Positions 1 to 8,657 are shown, counted from the first letter of the stretch. The stretch: 64,000 nt of DNA from an uncultured Prevotella sp. (GCA_946614435.1 CAMOGW010000003.1:79379-143378), one strand, 5' to 3'. Notes: a model not told the origin generated them from the sequence alone. Numbers and translations are program-made.

Positions 1-2068
1 CAGCCTCCTCCTGACGGGCTTGCGAGAAGTTGCTGACGCGCTTCAGGTAGCCGATGATGCGAGTCATGTAGTCCACATTCTTCGAGTGGCAGTGCGGACA
101 TTCGTGCAGGTAGCGCTTGTCGATGGTTCCGCAGTCGTTGCACACGGTGTTGGGAATGTTGAACGTGAAATAGTTGCAACCTTCCTGTGCGGCCACCTTC
201 AGCAGTTGCTTGTACTGCTCCTTTGAAAGATGCTCCTCTAGGTTCATGTGCAGGGCCGATCCGCCGGTGAGGTGCTCAATGTAGGGCGCACCGTGCAGTT
301 TGAACTTGTCGATGATGGAGAGCGAGTCGTCTTCCACCACATAGAAGTAGGAGTTGTAGCAGTCGCGCGGCACGAAGTAGCCGTCTTCGCGGTCCCACTT
401 GGCGTGCTTCACGCCCACGTTCTCGGCAGGAATCATCTCGCAGTTGAACATCACGTCCTTCGTGCGATACTGCTTGTTGTATTTCTCAATCAGGCCGAGA
501 ATGCCCTGCACGAACTTCTTGTAGTCATCGTTCGGTGTAATCTTCAGGCCCATGAACTCGGCAGCCTCCACCAGTCCGTTGATGCCGATGGTGAGATACT
601 GTCGGCTGATGTTGATGTAGCCGGCATCGAAGAGCGGCAGCATGCCGTGGGCCTGCAGGTCCTTCAGGTTCTCGTTGTAGGCCATCTGCACCTTGTGGCA
701 GAGGTCGATGATTCCGCTCAGATACTCCAGATAGTCCATCTTGTGGTTGACGGCATACTGTATGCAGCGGTTCAGATTGATGGTGAGCACGCTCTTCGAG
801 CCAGTCGAGACGCCACCGGCTCCCAGTGTATAGGAGAAGCCGTTGTCGGTGATTTCGTTGCGCAGGCGGCAGCACGACGAGAGTGAGTCGGCGTTGTCGC
901 TCATGTAGGTGAAGAACGAGTGGCCTTCGGCATACATCTCTGCGGTGAAGTCGCCCCATTCCTTGTCCTTGCACTCGCCGTTCTCATCGACGAGCAGGGC
1001 CATCGTCTCTACGGGGAAGGTGAGCAGCGTCTTGGTGCGCTCCTTGTTGAACCACTTCATGAATCGCTTCTGCAGCCAGGACAGGCCGTCCCAGTCGGGC
1101 TTTGAGCCGTCGGGGAAGTAGAACTCGCCGAAGATGCTCTCAAAGTAGTAGCGGTCATAGTAGGCCACATTCCAGAACACAGCCTGATAGTTGCGTGCGC
1201 CGGTGGGCTGGTTGAGCGTATAGACAATCTGCTCGAAGTAGTCGGTGATGACCTTGTCGAGCGTGCGGCGCTTCAGCGAGAGATCCACCACATCGTCGGC
1301 ATGCTGCCAGTAGTCCTTGCCATACTCCAGTCCAATGAAGTAGTTCATATACATGAGAAACTCGGGCGTGGCGCAGGCACCTGAGAGCATTGAGCTCACC
1401 ATGAACACCATGTTGACGAATCCGCCGCAGTACGACTTCAGGTTCGTGGGGGCCGTTGAGTTGCCGCCGATCGACACCGTTCCGCCGATGAGCCAGGGAT
1501 ACATGGTGATGGAGGCGCAGTAGTTGGCCAGCGAGGTCTCGTCGTTCTTATATATAAAGTGGTGGGTGAGCTTGTCAATATATTCGTCGGCCAGTTGCTT
1601 GCCGTACATCTTTTTGATGCGCTCGGTGAGCAGTCGGCGGTTCAGGCGGATGAAGTTCGACTTGGGCAGCTCGCCAATCAGCGTGGCAATGTTCTTGTGC
1701 TCCACGTTGGCATTGGCATCATACTTCGAGCCCGTGGCGGCGTTCTTGCTCTCCATGTATTCTGAGAGGAACATCATCTTCTCCAGCGTCTCGCGGTCCT
1801 CGGTGTGCTCCTGTCGGTAGAGGATGAATGACTTAGCCACCTTGTAGAAGCCTTCGCGCATCAGTGCCTCTTCCACTTGGTTCTGAATGTCCTCAACCTT
1901 GATGTCGTCGTGAATGTCGAGATGGCTCAGGATCTTCGAAATCTTTGACAGGTCTGAGGGCTCATCTACACTCTCGAATGCCTTGATGATGGCGTTCATA
2001 ATCTTGTCAAGCGAGAAGCGGTCTTTCGATCCGTCGCGCTTGGTAATGGTGAAATTCTTTATTTCCAT
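1..2068 (-). CDS. nrdD: Anaerobic ribonucleoside-triphosphate reductase, 3' end cut by window
   Basis: Glycyl-radical enzyme that reduces ribonucleoside triphosphates to deoxy forms under anaerobiosis. The frame opens with MEIKNFTITKRDGS and stays open to base 1 (about 689 residues; the family is usually 700-730). The first 90 or so residues look like an ATP-cone allosteric domain. The catalytic body includes a CGGFVNMVF stretch. Near the end are the zinc-binding pairs CNDCG and CPHCH, followed by TRIIGYL, the glycyl-radical site. Only the last few residues lie outside the window. The activase NrdG would be expected just beyond the edge but is not visible. The upstream region has an obvious -7 box and a striking direct repeat, described separately. 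Confidence 0.96.
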   Translation of the reverse strand, partial: MEIKNFTITKRDGSKDRFSLDKIMNAIIKAFESVDEPSDLSKISKILSHLDIHDDIKVEDIQNQVEEALMREGFYKVAKSFILYRQEHTEDRETLEKMMFLSEYMESKNAATGSKYDANANVEHKNIATLIGELPKSNFIRLNRRLLTERIKKMYGKQLADEYIDKLTHHFIYKNDETSLANYCASITMYPWLIGGTVSIGGNSTAPTNLKSYCGGFVNMVFMVSSMLSGACATPEFLMYMNYFIGLEYGKDYWQHADDVVDLSLKRRTLDKVITDYFEQIVYTLNQPTGARNYQAVFWNVAYYDRYYFESIFGEFYFPDGSKPDWDGLSWLQKRFMKWFNKERTKTLLTFPVETMALLVDENGECKDKEWGDFTAEMYAEGHSFFTYMSDNADSLSSCCRLRNEITDNGFSYTLGAGGVSTGSKSVLTINLNRCIQYAVNHKMDYLEYLSGIIDLCHKVQMAYNENLKDLQAHGMLPLFDAGYINISRQYLTIGINGLVEAAEFMGLKITPNDDYKKFVQGILGLIEKYNKQYRTKDVMFNCEMIPAENVGVKHAKWDREDGYFVPRDCYNSYFYVVEDDSLSIIDKFKLHGAPYIEHLTGGSALHMNLEEHLSKEQYKQLLKVAAQEGCNYFTFNIPNTVCNDCGTIDKRYLHECPHCHSKNVDYMTRIIGYLKRVSNFSQARQEEA

Positions 2069-2117
2069 TGCAGGTCTTTTATGGTTCTTTTGTAGGTTGT
2101 TGTCGGCTTCGAAGTTA

Positions 2118-2181
2118 TCCGTTTTGGAAAACTTTTTCGTTTTGGCTTTCCGAAAAGTTGTCCGTTTTGGAAAACTTTTTC
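2118..2181. repeat. Direct repeat of a 21-bp motif in the nrdD 5' region
   Basis: A 21-bp sequence beginning tccgttttggaaaac occurs at 2118-2138 and again, identical, at 2161-2181, 43 bp apart (about four helical turns). Each copy holds the inverted repeat GTTTT-GG-AAAAC, and a degenerate half copy (cgttttggctttccg) lies between. The pair lies between the nrdD start codon and its -7 box, so it would be in the 5' untranslated region or just downstream of the start site. A regulator-binding site or a leader structure is plausible. It does not look like an NrdR box. Confidence 0.6.
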
Positions 2182-2186
2182 TGAAT

Positions 2187-2195
2187 GCAAAGGTA
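2187..2195 (-). promoter_or_regulatory. -7 element of nrdD promoter
   Basis: On the minus strand this reads TACCTTTGC, a full match to the Bacteroidota -7 consensus TAnnTTTGC. It lies about 120 bp upstream of the nrdD start codon. No clear TTTG -33 box was seen at the expected spacing. Confidence 0.65.
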
Positions 2196-2307
2196 GCGTT
2201 TTTTTTAGATTTGTATATAAATCAGATTGTAAAAAATATATAAAAGACAAGTTTCGGTTGACGAAAAATAGTATTGTGAATAAGTTTGCAAAAGTTATAG
2301 GGAAATA

Positions 2308-2340
2308 TTTGCATATTTAGCCGTTTTATCGTAATTTTGC
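2308..2340 (+). promoter_or_regulatory. Promoter directly in front of the metal-uptake operon
   Basis: TTTG at 2308-2311 and TAATTTTGC at 2332-2340 are 20 bp apart, the usual Bacteroidota -33/-7 arrangement. The first start codon (2345) begins only 4 bases after the -7 box, so transcription probably starts at or next to the ATG and the mRNA may be leaderless. Confidence 0.65.
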
Positions 2341-2344
2341 AGCC

Positions 2345-2698
2345 ATGAACACAAAAACAAGGAGAAAAGCTTCGGCATTTGTTTTGTTGGCTCTATATGT
2401 GTCAATACTCCTTTTTTCGTGTTTGCACATCCATTCCGAAAGTTTTTTTGCAGCCAATGAGTGTGAGCAGTGTGTGCATCATCTGCCCCATTCTGGCCAT
2501 CTGACGGCAGGCGACGGGCTTCAGCACGTTTGTCTGCTTTGTCAGTTTCTGAGCCTTCATTATGTGGCTGCTGCCGTGACTGCCCTTATATTATATAATA
2601 AGGTGTGCGCGCGGCATTATGATGCTCCATTGGCTCGTATGGGATTGGCAAAGTGGGGCATCGTCGGATTGCGGGCTCCTCCCTTTGGCTTCGTTTGA
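2345..2698 (+). CDS. Small His/Cys-rich membrane protein, first gene of a putative metal-uptake operon
   Basis: 117 residues, function not established. A basic N-terminus (MNTKTRRKAS) leads into a hydrophobic segment at about residues 10-27. A short region of possible metal ligands follows: HIHSES, then CEQCVHHLPHSGH, then HVCLLCQF. A second hydrophobic segment sits near residues 70-85. The Cys and His residues are grouped as CxxC and HxH pairs, which suggests binding or sensing of a metal ion. It lies 72 bp upstream of a TonB-dependent receptor on the same strand and has its own promoter, so it probably heads that transcript. The start is the only one that gives a normal signal or anchor sequence. 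Confidence 0.7.
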   Translation: MNTKTRRKASAFVLLALYVSILLFSCLHIHSESFFAANECEQCVHHLPHSGHLTAGDGLQHVCLLCQFLSLHYVAAAVTALILYNKVCARHYDAPLARMGLAKWGIVGLRAPPFGFV

Positions 2699-2770
2699 GG
2701 AGAGACGCGGTTTTTAAAAAAGAACAGCGCTGCCTGAATAGAGGCGGCGCACATCACAACGAAGCAAAAC

Positions 2771-4921
2771 ATGATATCCATATTGTGTACTGCTGTGCTG
2801 TTGTGCATGCAGGAACCTGCCGACACGACGATAACCATTCAGAATGTCGAGGTGACGGGCATGTCGCGCCAGCGTCAGCAGATGAAGAGCTCGCAGAACA
2901 GCGTGCAGGTGGGCAAAGACTATCTGGAGGAACACCTTTCTGGCAGCTTGATGCAGACCCTGCAGGGCATTCCCGGTGTGAAAGCCATGTCGATAGGTTC
3001 CGGCCTTTCCAAGCCCACCATTCGTGGCCTGGGCTTCAACCGTATGGCCGTGACTGAAGACGGCGTGAAGCATGAGGGCCAGCAGTGGGGCGACGATCAC
3101 GGCCTGGAGATAGACCAGTTTGCCGTTGACCGCGCCGAAGTGGTCAAGGGACCGGCGGCCCTGCTCTATGGCTCCGATGCCATAGGCGGTGTGCTCAACC
3201 TGTTTACTACCCACATCCCTGAGCGCCCTGTTGAGGGAACCGTGCAGCTGGTGGGGCGATCCAACAACGAGTCGCTGGGCGGATCGGCCAAGATAGGCGG
3301 ACGGTTGGGCAAGTTCATCTACCGGGCCCATGCCACTTACGTGGACTATGCCGACTACAAGGTGCCCACCGACAGCATACAGTATTATTCTTACTGGATT
3401 CGCCTGAAGAACGGACGACTGCGCAACACAGCCGGACGCGAGCGCAGCGGCAGTCTGATGCTGGGCTATGCCGGCTACAACTTCCACACCGACGTGCGCA
3501 TCTCCGACACCTATTCCAAGAGCGGCTTCTTTGCCAATGCTCACGGACTGGAGGTGAGGCTCTCCAACATCGACTACGACCGCTCGCGCCGCGACATCGA
3601 CCTGCCCTATCAGTGGGTGAACCACCTGAAGGTGCTCAGTCACACTTCGTGGACCGACGAACATACGTCGCTGGAGCTGAACCTGGCCTATCAAAACAAC
3701 GTGCGCGAGGAGTTGTCGGAACCCGTCTCGCATGGCTATATGCCCACGCCCGACGGATCGTTGGAGCGCCGTTTCGTGAAGAACACCTTCACCGGGCAGC
3801 TGACTCTGCACCGCCAGCTCTCTGAGCGCCACGAGCTGAATGCCGGGCTGAACGGAGAGTATCAGCACAACCGCCGTGCCGGATGGGGATTCATCATTCC
3901 TGACTTCGAGACCCTCTCGATGGGCGCCTATGCATTCGACCGTTTCACCATCACGGAACAGCTCATCCTGAATGCCGGTCTGCGCTACGACCACGCCCGT
4001 ACCAGCATTCATGCCTATCACGACTGGTACAAGACACCAAGCCTCACCCCCAACCCTTCTCCGACTGGAGAGGGGAGTGAAGAGCCCTACATGGTGGCCA
4101 AGCAGCGTTCAGCCGATATGGTGCGCCATTTCAACAGCCTTACGTGGTCGGCAGGCGTCAACTGGCGCACAGGCGAGTGGGTGCTCAAGGCCAATGTGGG
4201 CAAGAGCTTTCGCGTGCCCATCCCGAAGGAACTGGGAGCCGACGGCGTGAACTACCACATCTTCCGCTACGAGCGCGGCAATGCCAACCTGTCGCCCGAG
4301 GAGAGCTATCAGTTCGATGCCGGCATCAGCTGGAACCACGACCGCCTGTCCGTGCAGTTGGATCCCTACGTGAACTATTTTCCCAACTACATCTATCTGA
4401 ATCCCACCTCCAGCTATGTCGAGGGCTTGCAGATGTATCACTACATGCAAGCCCGTGTGCTGCGTTGCGGCTTCGAGGCTGAGGTTGACTATCAGATTCA
4501 CCGCCAGTGGCAGGCTTCGCTCAAGGGCGAGTATCTCTATGCCGAACAGCTGTCGGGGCCGAAACGGGGCTACACGCTGCCGTTCTCAACGCCTTGGTCG
4601 GTCGATGCCGATGTGCGCTACACGTTCCGTAGGCTGTTCGAGCGTCGTCCTGGCGGAATGGGATTCGTGGCGCTCAATGTCCACGTGGTGGGTCGCCAGG
4701 CCCGCGTTGTGCCGCCCGAGCGCCCCACCGACGGCTACTTCACTCTGAATGCCTCGGCTGGCAAGCACTTCACGCTCGGCAAGCTGCTCACCCTCAAGGT
4801 GGCGCTCCGTGCCGACAACTTGCTCAACCGTCGCTACTACGATCACACCAGCTACTACCGCTTGATCGACGTGCCCGAGCCAGGACGCAACTTCTCGCTC
4901 ACTGCGGGGCTGGATTTTTAA
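2771..4921 (+). CDS. TonB-dependent outer-membrane receptor, probably for a metal or metal chelate
   Basis: 716 residues. A short hydrophobic signal (ISILCTAVLLC) is followed by a TonB-box-like IQNVEVTG and the plug domain at about residues 35-150, with LMQTLQGIPGVKAMSIGSG, KPTIRGLGFNRM and VVKGPAALLYGSDAIGGVLN. The rest is a 22-strand type beta-barrel ending in NFSLTAGLDF. The signal peptide lacks a basic N-region, but no earlier start is available. Near residues 424-437 the barrel contains SLTPNPSPTGEGSE, encoded by a palindromic repeat that appears to have landed in frame in a surface loop. The neighbours, a His/Cys-rich protein upstream and a His-rich lipoprotein downstream, suggest zinc or another divalent metal as substrate. 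This is inferred from context only. Confidence 0.9.
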   Translation: MISILCTAVLLCMQEPADTTITIQNVEVTGMSRQRQQMKSSQNSVQVGKDYLEEHLSGSLMQTLQGIPGVKAMSIGSGLSKPTIRGLGFNRMAVTEDGVKHEGQQWGDDHGLEIDQFAVDRAEVVKGPAALLYGSDAIGGVLNLFTTHIPERPVEGTVQLVGRSNNESLGGSAKIGGRLGKFIYRAHATYVDYADYKVPTDSIQYYSYWIRLKNGRLRNTAGRERSGSLMLGYAGYNFHTDVRISDTYSKSGFFANAHGLEVRLSNIDYDRSRRDIDLPYQWVNHLKVLSHTSWTDEHTSLELNLAYQNNVREELSEPVSHGYMPTPDGSLERRFVKNTFTGQLTLHRQLSERHELNAGLNGEYQHNRRAGWGFIIPDFETLSMGAYAFDRFTITEQLILNAGLRYDHARTSIHAYHDWYKTPSLTPNPSPTGEGSEEPYMVAKQRSADMVRHFNSLTWSAGVNWRTGEWVLKANVGKSFRVPIPKELGADGVNYHIFRYERGNANLSPEESYQFDAGISWNHDRLSVQLDPYVNYFPNYIYLNPTSSYVEGLQMYHYMQARVLRCGFEAEVDYQIHRQWQASLKGEYLYAEQLSGPKRGYTLPFSTPWSVDADVRYTFRRLFERRPGGMGFVALNVHVVGRQARVVPPERPTDGYFTLNASAGKHFTLGKLLTLKVALRADNLLNRRYYDHTSYYRLIDVPEPGRNFSLTAGLDF
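4043..4080 (+). repeat. Palindromic element inside the TonB receptor gene
   Basis: The sequence starts ctcacccccaacccttctcc and closes with ggagaggggag, so the two arms form a hairpin (CCCTTCTCC / GGAGAGGGG). It resembles the two GC-rich elements between groES and groEL. It is in frame and encodes LTPNPSPTGEGS, a peptide out of place in a beta-barrel. Confidence 0.65.
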
Positions 4922-4954
4922 TTCAATTTCATGCGCAGCGCGCACAAAGAAGAT

Positions 4955-5482
4955 ATGAAAAAGAACCTTACCATGAGCCTGCTGACGGCTCTCACGTTAA
5001 CAATCCTATTCGTTTCATGCGGCAAGACCGACAAGGACGAGAGTCAACCCATCATCACCAATCAGGGCATCACGGCCAATCCCGTGAACTGCCAGGTCTA
5101 TCATCCCGGCGACACCATCCCCTTCTGCTATCAGTTCGAGGACGACGTGGAACTGGGCAGCTTCAATATTGAGGTCCACTCCAACAGCGACCACCATAGC
5201 CACAGCACCGAGAGCGACGACCACGGCCATGAGGGCGGTGAGTGTACGCACGACCACGAAGAGCACGCACACGAGCATGCCGCCACTGAGCAGCCGTGGG
5301 TGTTCAACCAGGACTACGACATACCCTTCGGGCAGCGCAGCTATCTGGCCCGAGTCAACATTCCCATTCCCAGGGACATTGCCGAGGGCGACTATCACTT
5401 CATGATTCGCCTCACCGACCGAGCCGGATGGCAACAGCTGAAAGCGATTGCCATCATCATAGAAGAGGAACACGAAAAATGA
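4955..5482 (+). CDS. His-rich periplasmic lipoprotein, DUF4625-like
   Basis: 175 residues from MKKNLTMSLL, chosen over an ATG 24 bases upstream because it gives a clean lipoprotein signal with the lipobox LFVSC. A beta-rich domain is interrupted at about residues 75-110 by a long His/Asp/Glu run (SNSDHHSHSTESDDHGHE, then CTHDHEEHAHEHA), typical of divalent-metal binding. The rest (DYDIPFGQRSYLARVNIPIP...DYHFMIRLTDRAGWQ) resembles the DUF4625 fold. It starts 33 bases after the TonB receptor and probably delivers or buffers the metal at the outer membrane. Zinc is the likeliest ligand, by analogy with His-rich loops of zinc transport proteins. Confidence 0.8.
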   Translation: MKKNLTMSLLTALTLTILFVSCGKTDKDESQPIITNQGITANPVNCQVYHPGDTIPFCYQFEDDVELGSFNIEVHSNSDHHSHSTESDDHGHEGGECTHDHEEHAHEHAATEQPWVFNQDYDIPFGQRSYLARVNIPIPRDIAEGDYHFMIRLTDRAGWQQLKAIAIIIEEEHEK

Positions 5483-5589
5483 AGATTGGCCATGCGCTAT
5501 GGAATTGATTATGAGTGCATCTGTAGGAGTTCAAAAAGTAAGTAAATCAAGAATTTTGCTGTCAAATTGTAAAATAGAATACCTAAAAA

Positions 5590-5621
5590 TTTGTTCTTTG
5601 GTAAATAATTGCTACCTTTGC
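5590..5621 (+). promoter_or_regulatory. asnA promoter
   Basis: TTTG at 5590-5593, a 19-bp spacer, then TACCTTTGC at 5613-5621: a textbook Bacteroidota promoter. It lies 29 bp upstream of the asnA start. Confidence 0.75.
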
Positions 5622-5650
5622 ACGCAAATTTTGTAATCAACAGGGATCTT

Positions 5651-6688
5651 ATGAGTAAACTGATTAAGCCGACACACTACCACCAACTGCTCGACACCAA
5701 GCAGACCGAGCAGGGCATCAAGCTCATCAAGGAGTTCTTCCAGCAGAACCTCTCCACCGAGTTGCGCCTGCGTCGTGTCACGGCGCCGCTCTTCGTACTG
5801 CAGGGACTGGGCATCAACGACGACCTGAACGGAGTGGAGCGCGCGGTGACCTTCCCCATCAAGGACTTGGGCGATGCCCGTGCCGAGGTGGTACACTCGC
5901 TGGCCAAGTGGAAGCGCTTGTCGCTGGCCGAGTACAGCATTGAGCCGGGCTACGGCATCTATACCGACATGAACGCCATCCGGGCCGACGAGGAGCTCGA
6001 CAACCTGCACTCGCTCTATGTGGATCAGTGGGACTGGGAGGCCGTCATCCGCAAGGAAGACCGCACCGTGCAGTTCCTTCGTGACATTGTGGAGCGCATC
6101 TATGCTGCCATTCGTCGCACGGAGTATCTGGTCTGCGAGACCTATCCGCAGATCAAGCCTTTCCTGCCGGAGAAGATTCACTTCATTCATGCCGAGGAAC
6201 TGCTGCAGATGTATCCCGACAAGACTTCGAAGGAGCGCGAGGATGCCATCTGCGAGCAATACGGTGCCGTGTTCATCATAGGCATTGGCGGAAAGCTCAG
6301 CAACGGCGAGAAGCACGATGGGCGCGCACCCGACTACGACGACTGGTCAACCGTGGCCGAAGACGGGCGGGCAGGTCTCAATGGCGACATACTCATCTGG
6401 TATCCCGTGCTGGCTCGCTCGTTCGAACTCTCGTCTATGGGCATCCGCGTCGATAAGGACTCGCTCCTCCGACAGTTGCAGCTGGAGCATCAGGAACAGC
6501 GACGCGAGCTCTACTTCCACCAGCAGCTGCTCAGCGACCGACTGCCGCTCTCTATAGGCGGCGGCATCGGGCAGAGCCGTCTCTGCATGGTGCTCCTGCA
6601 GAAAGCCCACATCGGTGAGATTCAGGCCAGCATCTGGCCCGACGACATGCGGCGCGAATGCCGCGAACTGGGCATGCCGCTCATATAA
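5651..6688 (+). CDS. asnA: Aspartate-ammonia ligase (asparagine synthetase A)
   Basis: Makes asparagine from aspartate, ammonia and ATP in the cytoplasm, by a class II aminoacyl-tRNA-synthetase-like fold. 345 residues, normal for the Bacteroidota form. The start MSKLIKPTHYHQ was chosen because an upstream TTG lies on the promoter itself. Visible family signatures are the N-terminal QxxIKxIKxFFQ-like helix (TEQGIKLIKEFFQQNLS), LRLRRVTAPLFV, YTDMNAIRADEELDN, and the C-terminal SIGGGIGQSRLCMVLLQKAHIGE motif 3 region with its ATP-binding arginine. It is convergent with lpxB, 11 bp away. Confidence 0.97.
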   Translation: MSKLIKPTHYHQLLDTKQTEQGIKLIKEFFQQNLSTELRLRRVTAPLFVLQGLGINDDLNGVERAVTFPIKDLGDARAEVVHSLAKWKRLSLAEYSIEPGYGIYTDMNAIRADEELDNLHSLYVDQWDWEAVIRKEDRTVQFLRDIVERIYAAIRRTEYLVCETYPQIKPFLPEKIHFIHAEELLQMYPDKTSKEREDAICEQYGAVFIIGIGGKLSNGEKHDGRAPDYDDWSTVAEDGRAGLNGDILIWYPVLARSFELSSMGIRVDKDSLLRQLQLEHQEQRRELYFHQQLLSDRLPLSIGGGIGQSRLCMVLLQKAHIGEIQASIWPDDMRRECRELGMPLI

Positions 6689-6699
6689 AAATATTGGGA

Positions 6700-7839
6700 T
6701 TAGTTCCGGGCGAGCAGGCTCACCATGAGCCGTGCGGCCTGGTCAGGAGCCTTCTGCGTGCCCAACGTGCGGCTTATCTCTCTGTAGCCGTCGAGCATGC
6801 GCTGACGGGCTTCTCCTTCTAACAACACACTCAACTCGTGGCGAATGTTCGCATCAGTGAACAAGTTGGCCACGAGTTCTTTTACTATCTCCCTGTCGGC
6901 TATCAGGTTGACCAGCGAAACGTAGCGCACACTCAGCACAATCTTTCTCATGAACCCTATGAAGTGGGGCAAGACCGTGTGGTAGCACACCACCTGTGGC
7001 ACTCCGAACAGTGCCGTCTCGAGCGTGGCCGTGCCACTGGTCACCAGTGCTGCGTGGGCATGCGAGAGCAGGGCAAAGGTCTGGTCTTTCACCATTCTGA
7101 CGTTTGTACCCCTCAAGAAATCCTCGTAGAACGATTCTTCAATGCCGGGCGCTCCGGCCAGCACCAGCTGATAGTCTGTCAGCTCGCTGCCCACCCGGAT
7201 CATGGCTGGCAGATTGCCCTTTATCTCCTGTCGGCGCGAACCGGCCAGCAGGGCGATGATGGGACGGTCGGGCTTCAGTCCGTTTCTGCGGCAGAAGTCC
7301 TCCTTCTGCTCCGTGTAGCTGCTGCGGAAGTCGGCCACCTCGCAGGCCGTGGGGTTGCCCACATAGTGAATGGGGTAGTGGTGCTTCCGCTCGAAGAAAT
7401 CCACCTCGAAGGGCAGAATCGAGAAGAGCTCGCTCACGTCTCTGCGAATGTTCTTGATGCGATACTCCTTCCACGCCCAGATTTTCGGCGCTATGTAGTA
7501 ATAGACGGGAATCAGCGTCTTGGCCTTCAGGAACTTGGCTATGTTGAGGTTGAAGCCCGGATAGTCCACCAGGATCACCGCGTCGGGCTTCCACCTCACG
7601 ATGTCCTCTTTGCACAGGCGCATGTTGCCGAGAATGGTGCGCAGGTGCAGGGCCACTTGTACGAACCCCATGTAGGCCAGTTCGCGGTAGTGCTTCACCA
7701 GCGTGCCGCCCACGGCCTGCATCAGGTCGCCGCCGAAGAAGCGGAACTCGGCCTGTGCATCGGCCTCTTTCAGCGACTGCATCAGGTGCGAGGCATGCAG
7801 GTCGCCCGAGGCTTCGCCAGCTATAAGGTAGTATCGCAT
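6700..7839 (-). CDS. lpxB: Lipid-A-disaccharide synthase
   Basis: Condenses UDP-2,3-diacylglucosamine with lipid X to form the lipid A disaccharide at the inner-membrane surface. 379 residues, normal length, GT19 family. It begins MRYYLIAGEASGDLHASHLM, the conserved N-terminal signature, and contains YPGFNLNIAKF, PVYYYIAPKIWAWKEYR and LLAGSRRQEI. The UDP-binding C-terminal lobe has ALVTSGTATLETALFGVPQVVCY. Its start codon lies 7 bp after surE, so the two form one transcript. Pairing of surE and lpxB is common in Bacteroidota. Confidence 0.97.
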   Translation of the reverse strand: MRYYLIAGEASGDLHASHLMQSLKEADAQAEFRFFGGDLMQAVGGTLVKHYRELAYMGFVQVALHLRTILGNMRLCKEDIVRWKPDAVILVDYPGFNLNIAKFLKAKTLIPVYYYIAPKIWAWKEYRIKNIRRDVSELFSILPFEVDFFERKHHYPIHYVGNPTACEVADFRSSYTEQKEDFCRRNGLKPDRPIIALLAGSRRQEIKGNLPAMIRVGSELTDYQLVLAGAPGIEESFYEDFLRGTNVRMVKDQTFALLSHAHAALVTSGTATLETALFGVPQVVCYHTVLPHFIGFMRKIVLSVRYVSLVNLIADREIVKELVANLFTDANIRHELSVLLEGEARQRMLDGYREISRTLGTQKAPDQAARLMVSLLARN

Positions 7840-7846
7840 GTTCTCT

Positions 7847-8632
7847 TCAACGACTTGTTGTGAATGCTTCCAGTTCTCCGAAGGCTTCGTATGCCGTCAC
7901 GTCAATCTGCGTGGGCGTGATGGCCACGTAGCCGTGGTCCAGCGCCCAGCGGTCGGTGTCGGTAGCCTCCGGCTCATCGTTCTGGTAGTGGCCCACCATC
8001 CAGTAGTAGTCGTAGCCGCGTGGGTGGTGGCACACCGTGATCTCGTTGCTCCACGTGCCAGCCGACATGCGGCAGAGCTTCACACCGGCGTAGTCGGTCT
8101 TCCCCTTGGCCAATAAGGGGAAGTTCACGTTCAGACACACCCCCTTGGGCAGTCCCTGCTTGAGCGCCCGCTCCGTCATCAGCCTCACGTAGGGGCGCAG
8201 AGGCTCGAAGTCGGCCTGCTCGTCGTGGGAGCACAGCGAGAAGGCCACTGAGGGAATGTACTTCATGCAGCCCTCCAGCACCACGCCCATCGTGCCGCTA
8301 TAGTGTGAGTTCACCGAGGCATTGTCGCCGTGGTTGATGCCGCCCACCACCACGTCGGGTCTGCGCCCGTTGAGCAGTTGGCTCAGCGCCAGCTTCACGC
8401 AGTCGGTAGGTGTGCCGTTGCTCGACCATATCTGCACCCCGGGCTCCTCGTGTCGCAAAATCAGTCGGAGCGGAGTGGTGGCCGAGAAGGCGCACGAGAA
8501 GCCCGAGCGGGCCGATTCGGGGGCGCACACCAGGATGTCGGCCATCGGGCGCAGCATATCTACTAAGCAGTTGATGCCCTTGGCTTGGTAGCCGTCATCG
8601 TTCGAAATCAGTATCAGTGGTCTTTTTTCCAT
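7847..8632 (-). CDS. surE: 5'/3'-nucleotidase SurE
   Basis: Metal-dependent nucleoside monophosphate phosphatase linked to stationary-phase survival. 261 residues from MEKRPLILISNDDG. The longer frame beginning at 8701 is rejected because it crosses the promoter. Conserved parts are the SNDDGYQAKGI metal-binding motif (two Asp), APESARSGFSCAF, SSNGTPTDCVKLALSQLL and VVGGINHGDNAS with the third metal ligand Asn. First gene of the surE-lpxB operon, with a -7 box 25 bp upstream. Confidence 0.96.
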   Translation of the reverse strand: MEKRPLILISNDDGYQAKGINCLVDMLRPMADILVCAPESARSGFSCAFSATTPLRLILRHEEPGVQIWSSNGTPTDCVKLALSQLLNGRRPDVVVGGINHGDNASVNSHYSGTMGVVLEGCMKYIPSVAFSLCSHDEQADFEPLRPYVRLMTERALKQGLPKGVCLNVNFPLLAKGKTDYAGVKLCRMSAGTWSNEITVCHHPRGYDYYWMVGHYQNDEPEATDTDRWALDHGYVAITPTQIDVTAYEAFGELEAFTTSR

Positions 8633-8657
8633 TGTTCTCTCTATTGTGATTGCGGCC

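Noticed and set aside
2117..2195. An NrdR box upstream of nrdD
   Set aside because: No match to the acaCwAtATaTwGtgt form. The repeats present have a different core.
2714..4021. A 435-codon open frame on the minus strand opposite the TonB receptor
   Set aside because: It mirrors the codon pattern of the receptor, has no family signature, and the plus-strand protein is convincing end to end.
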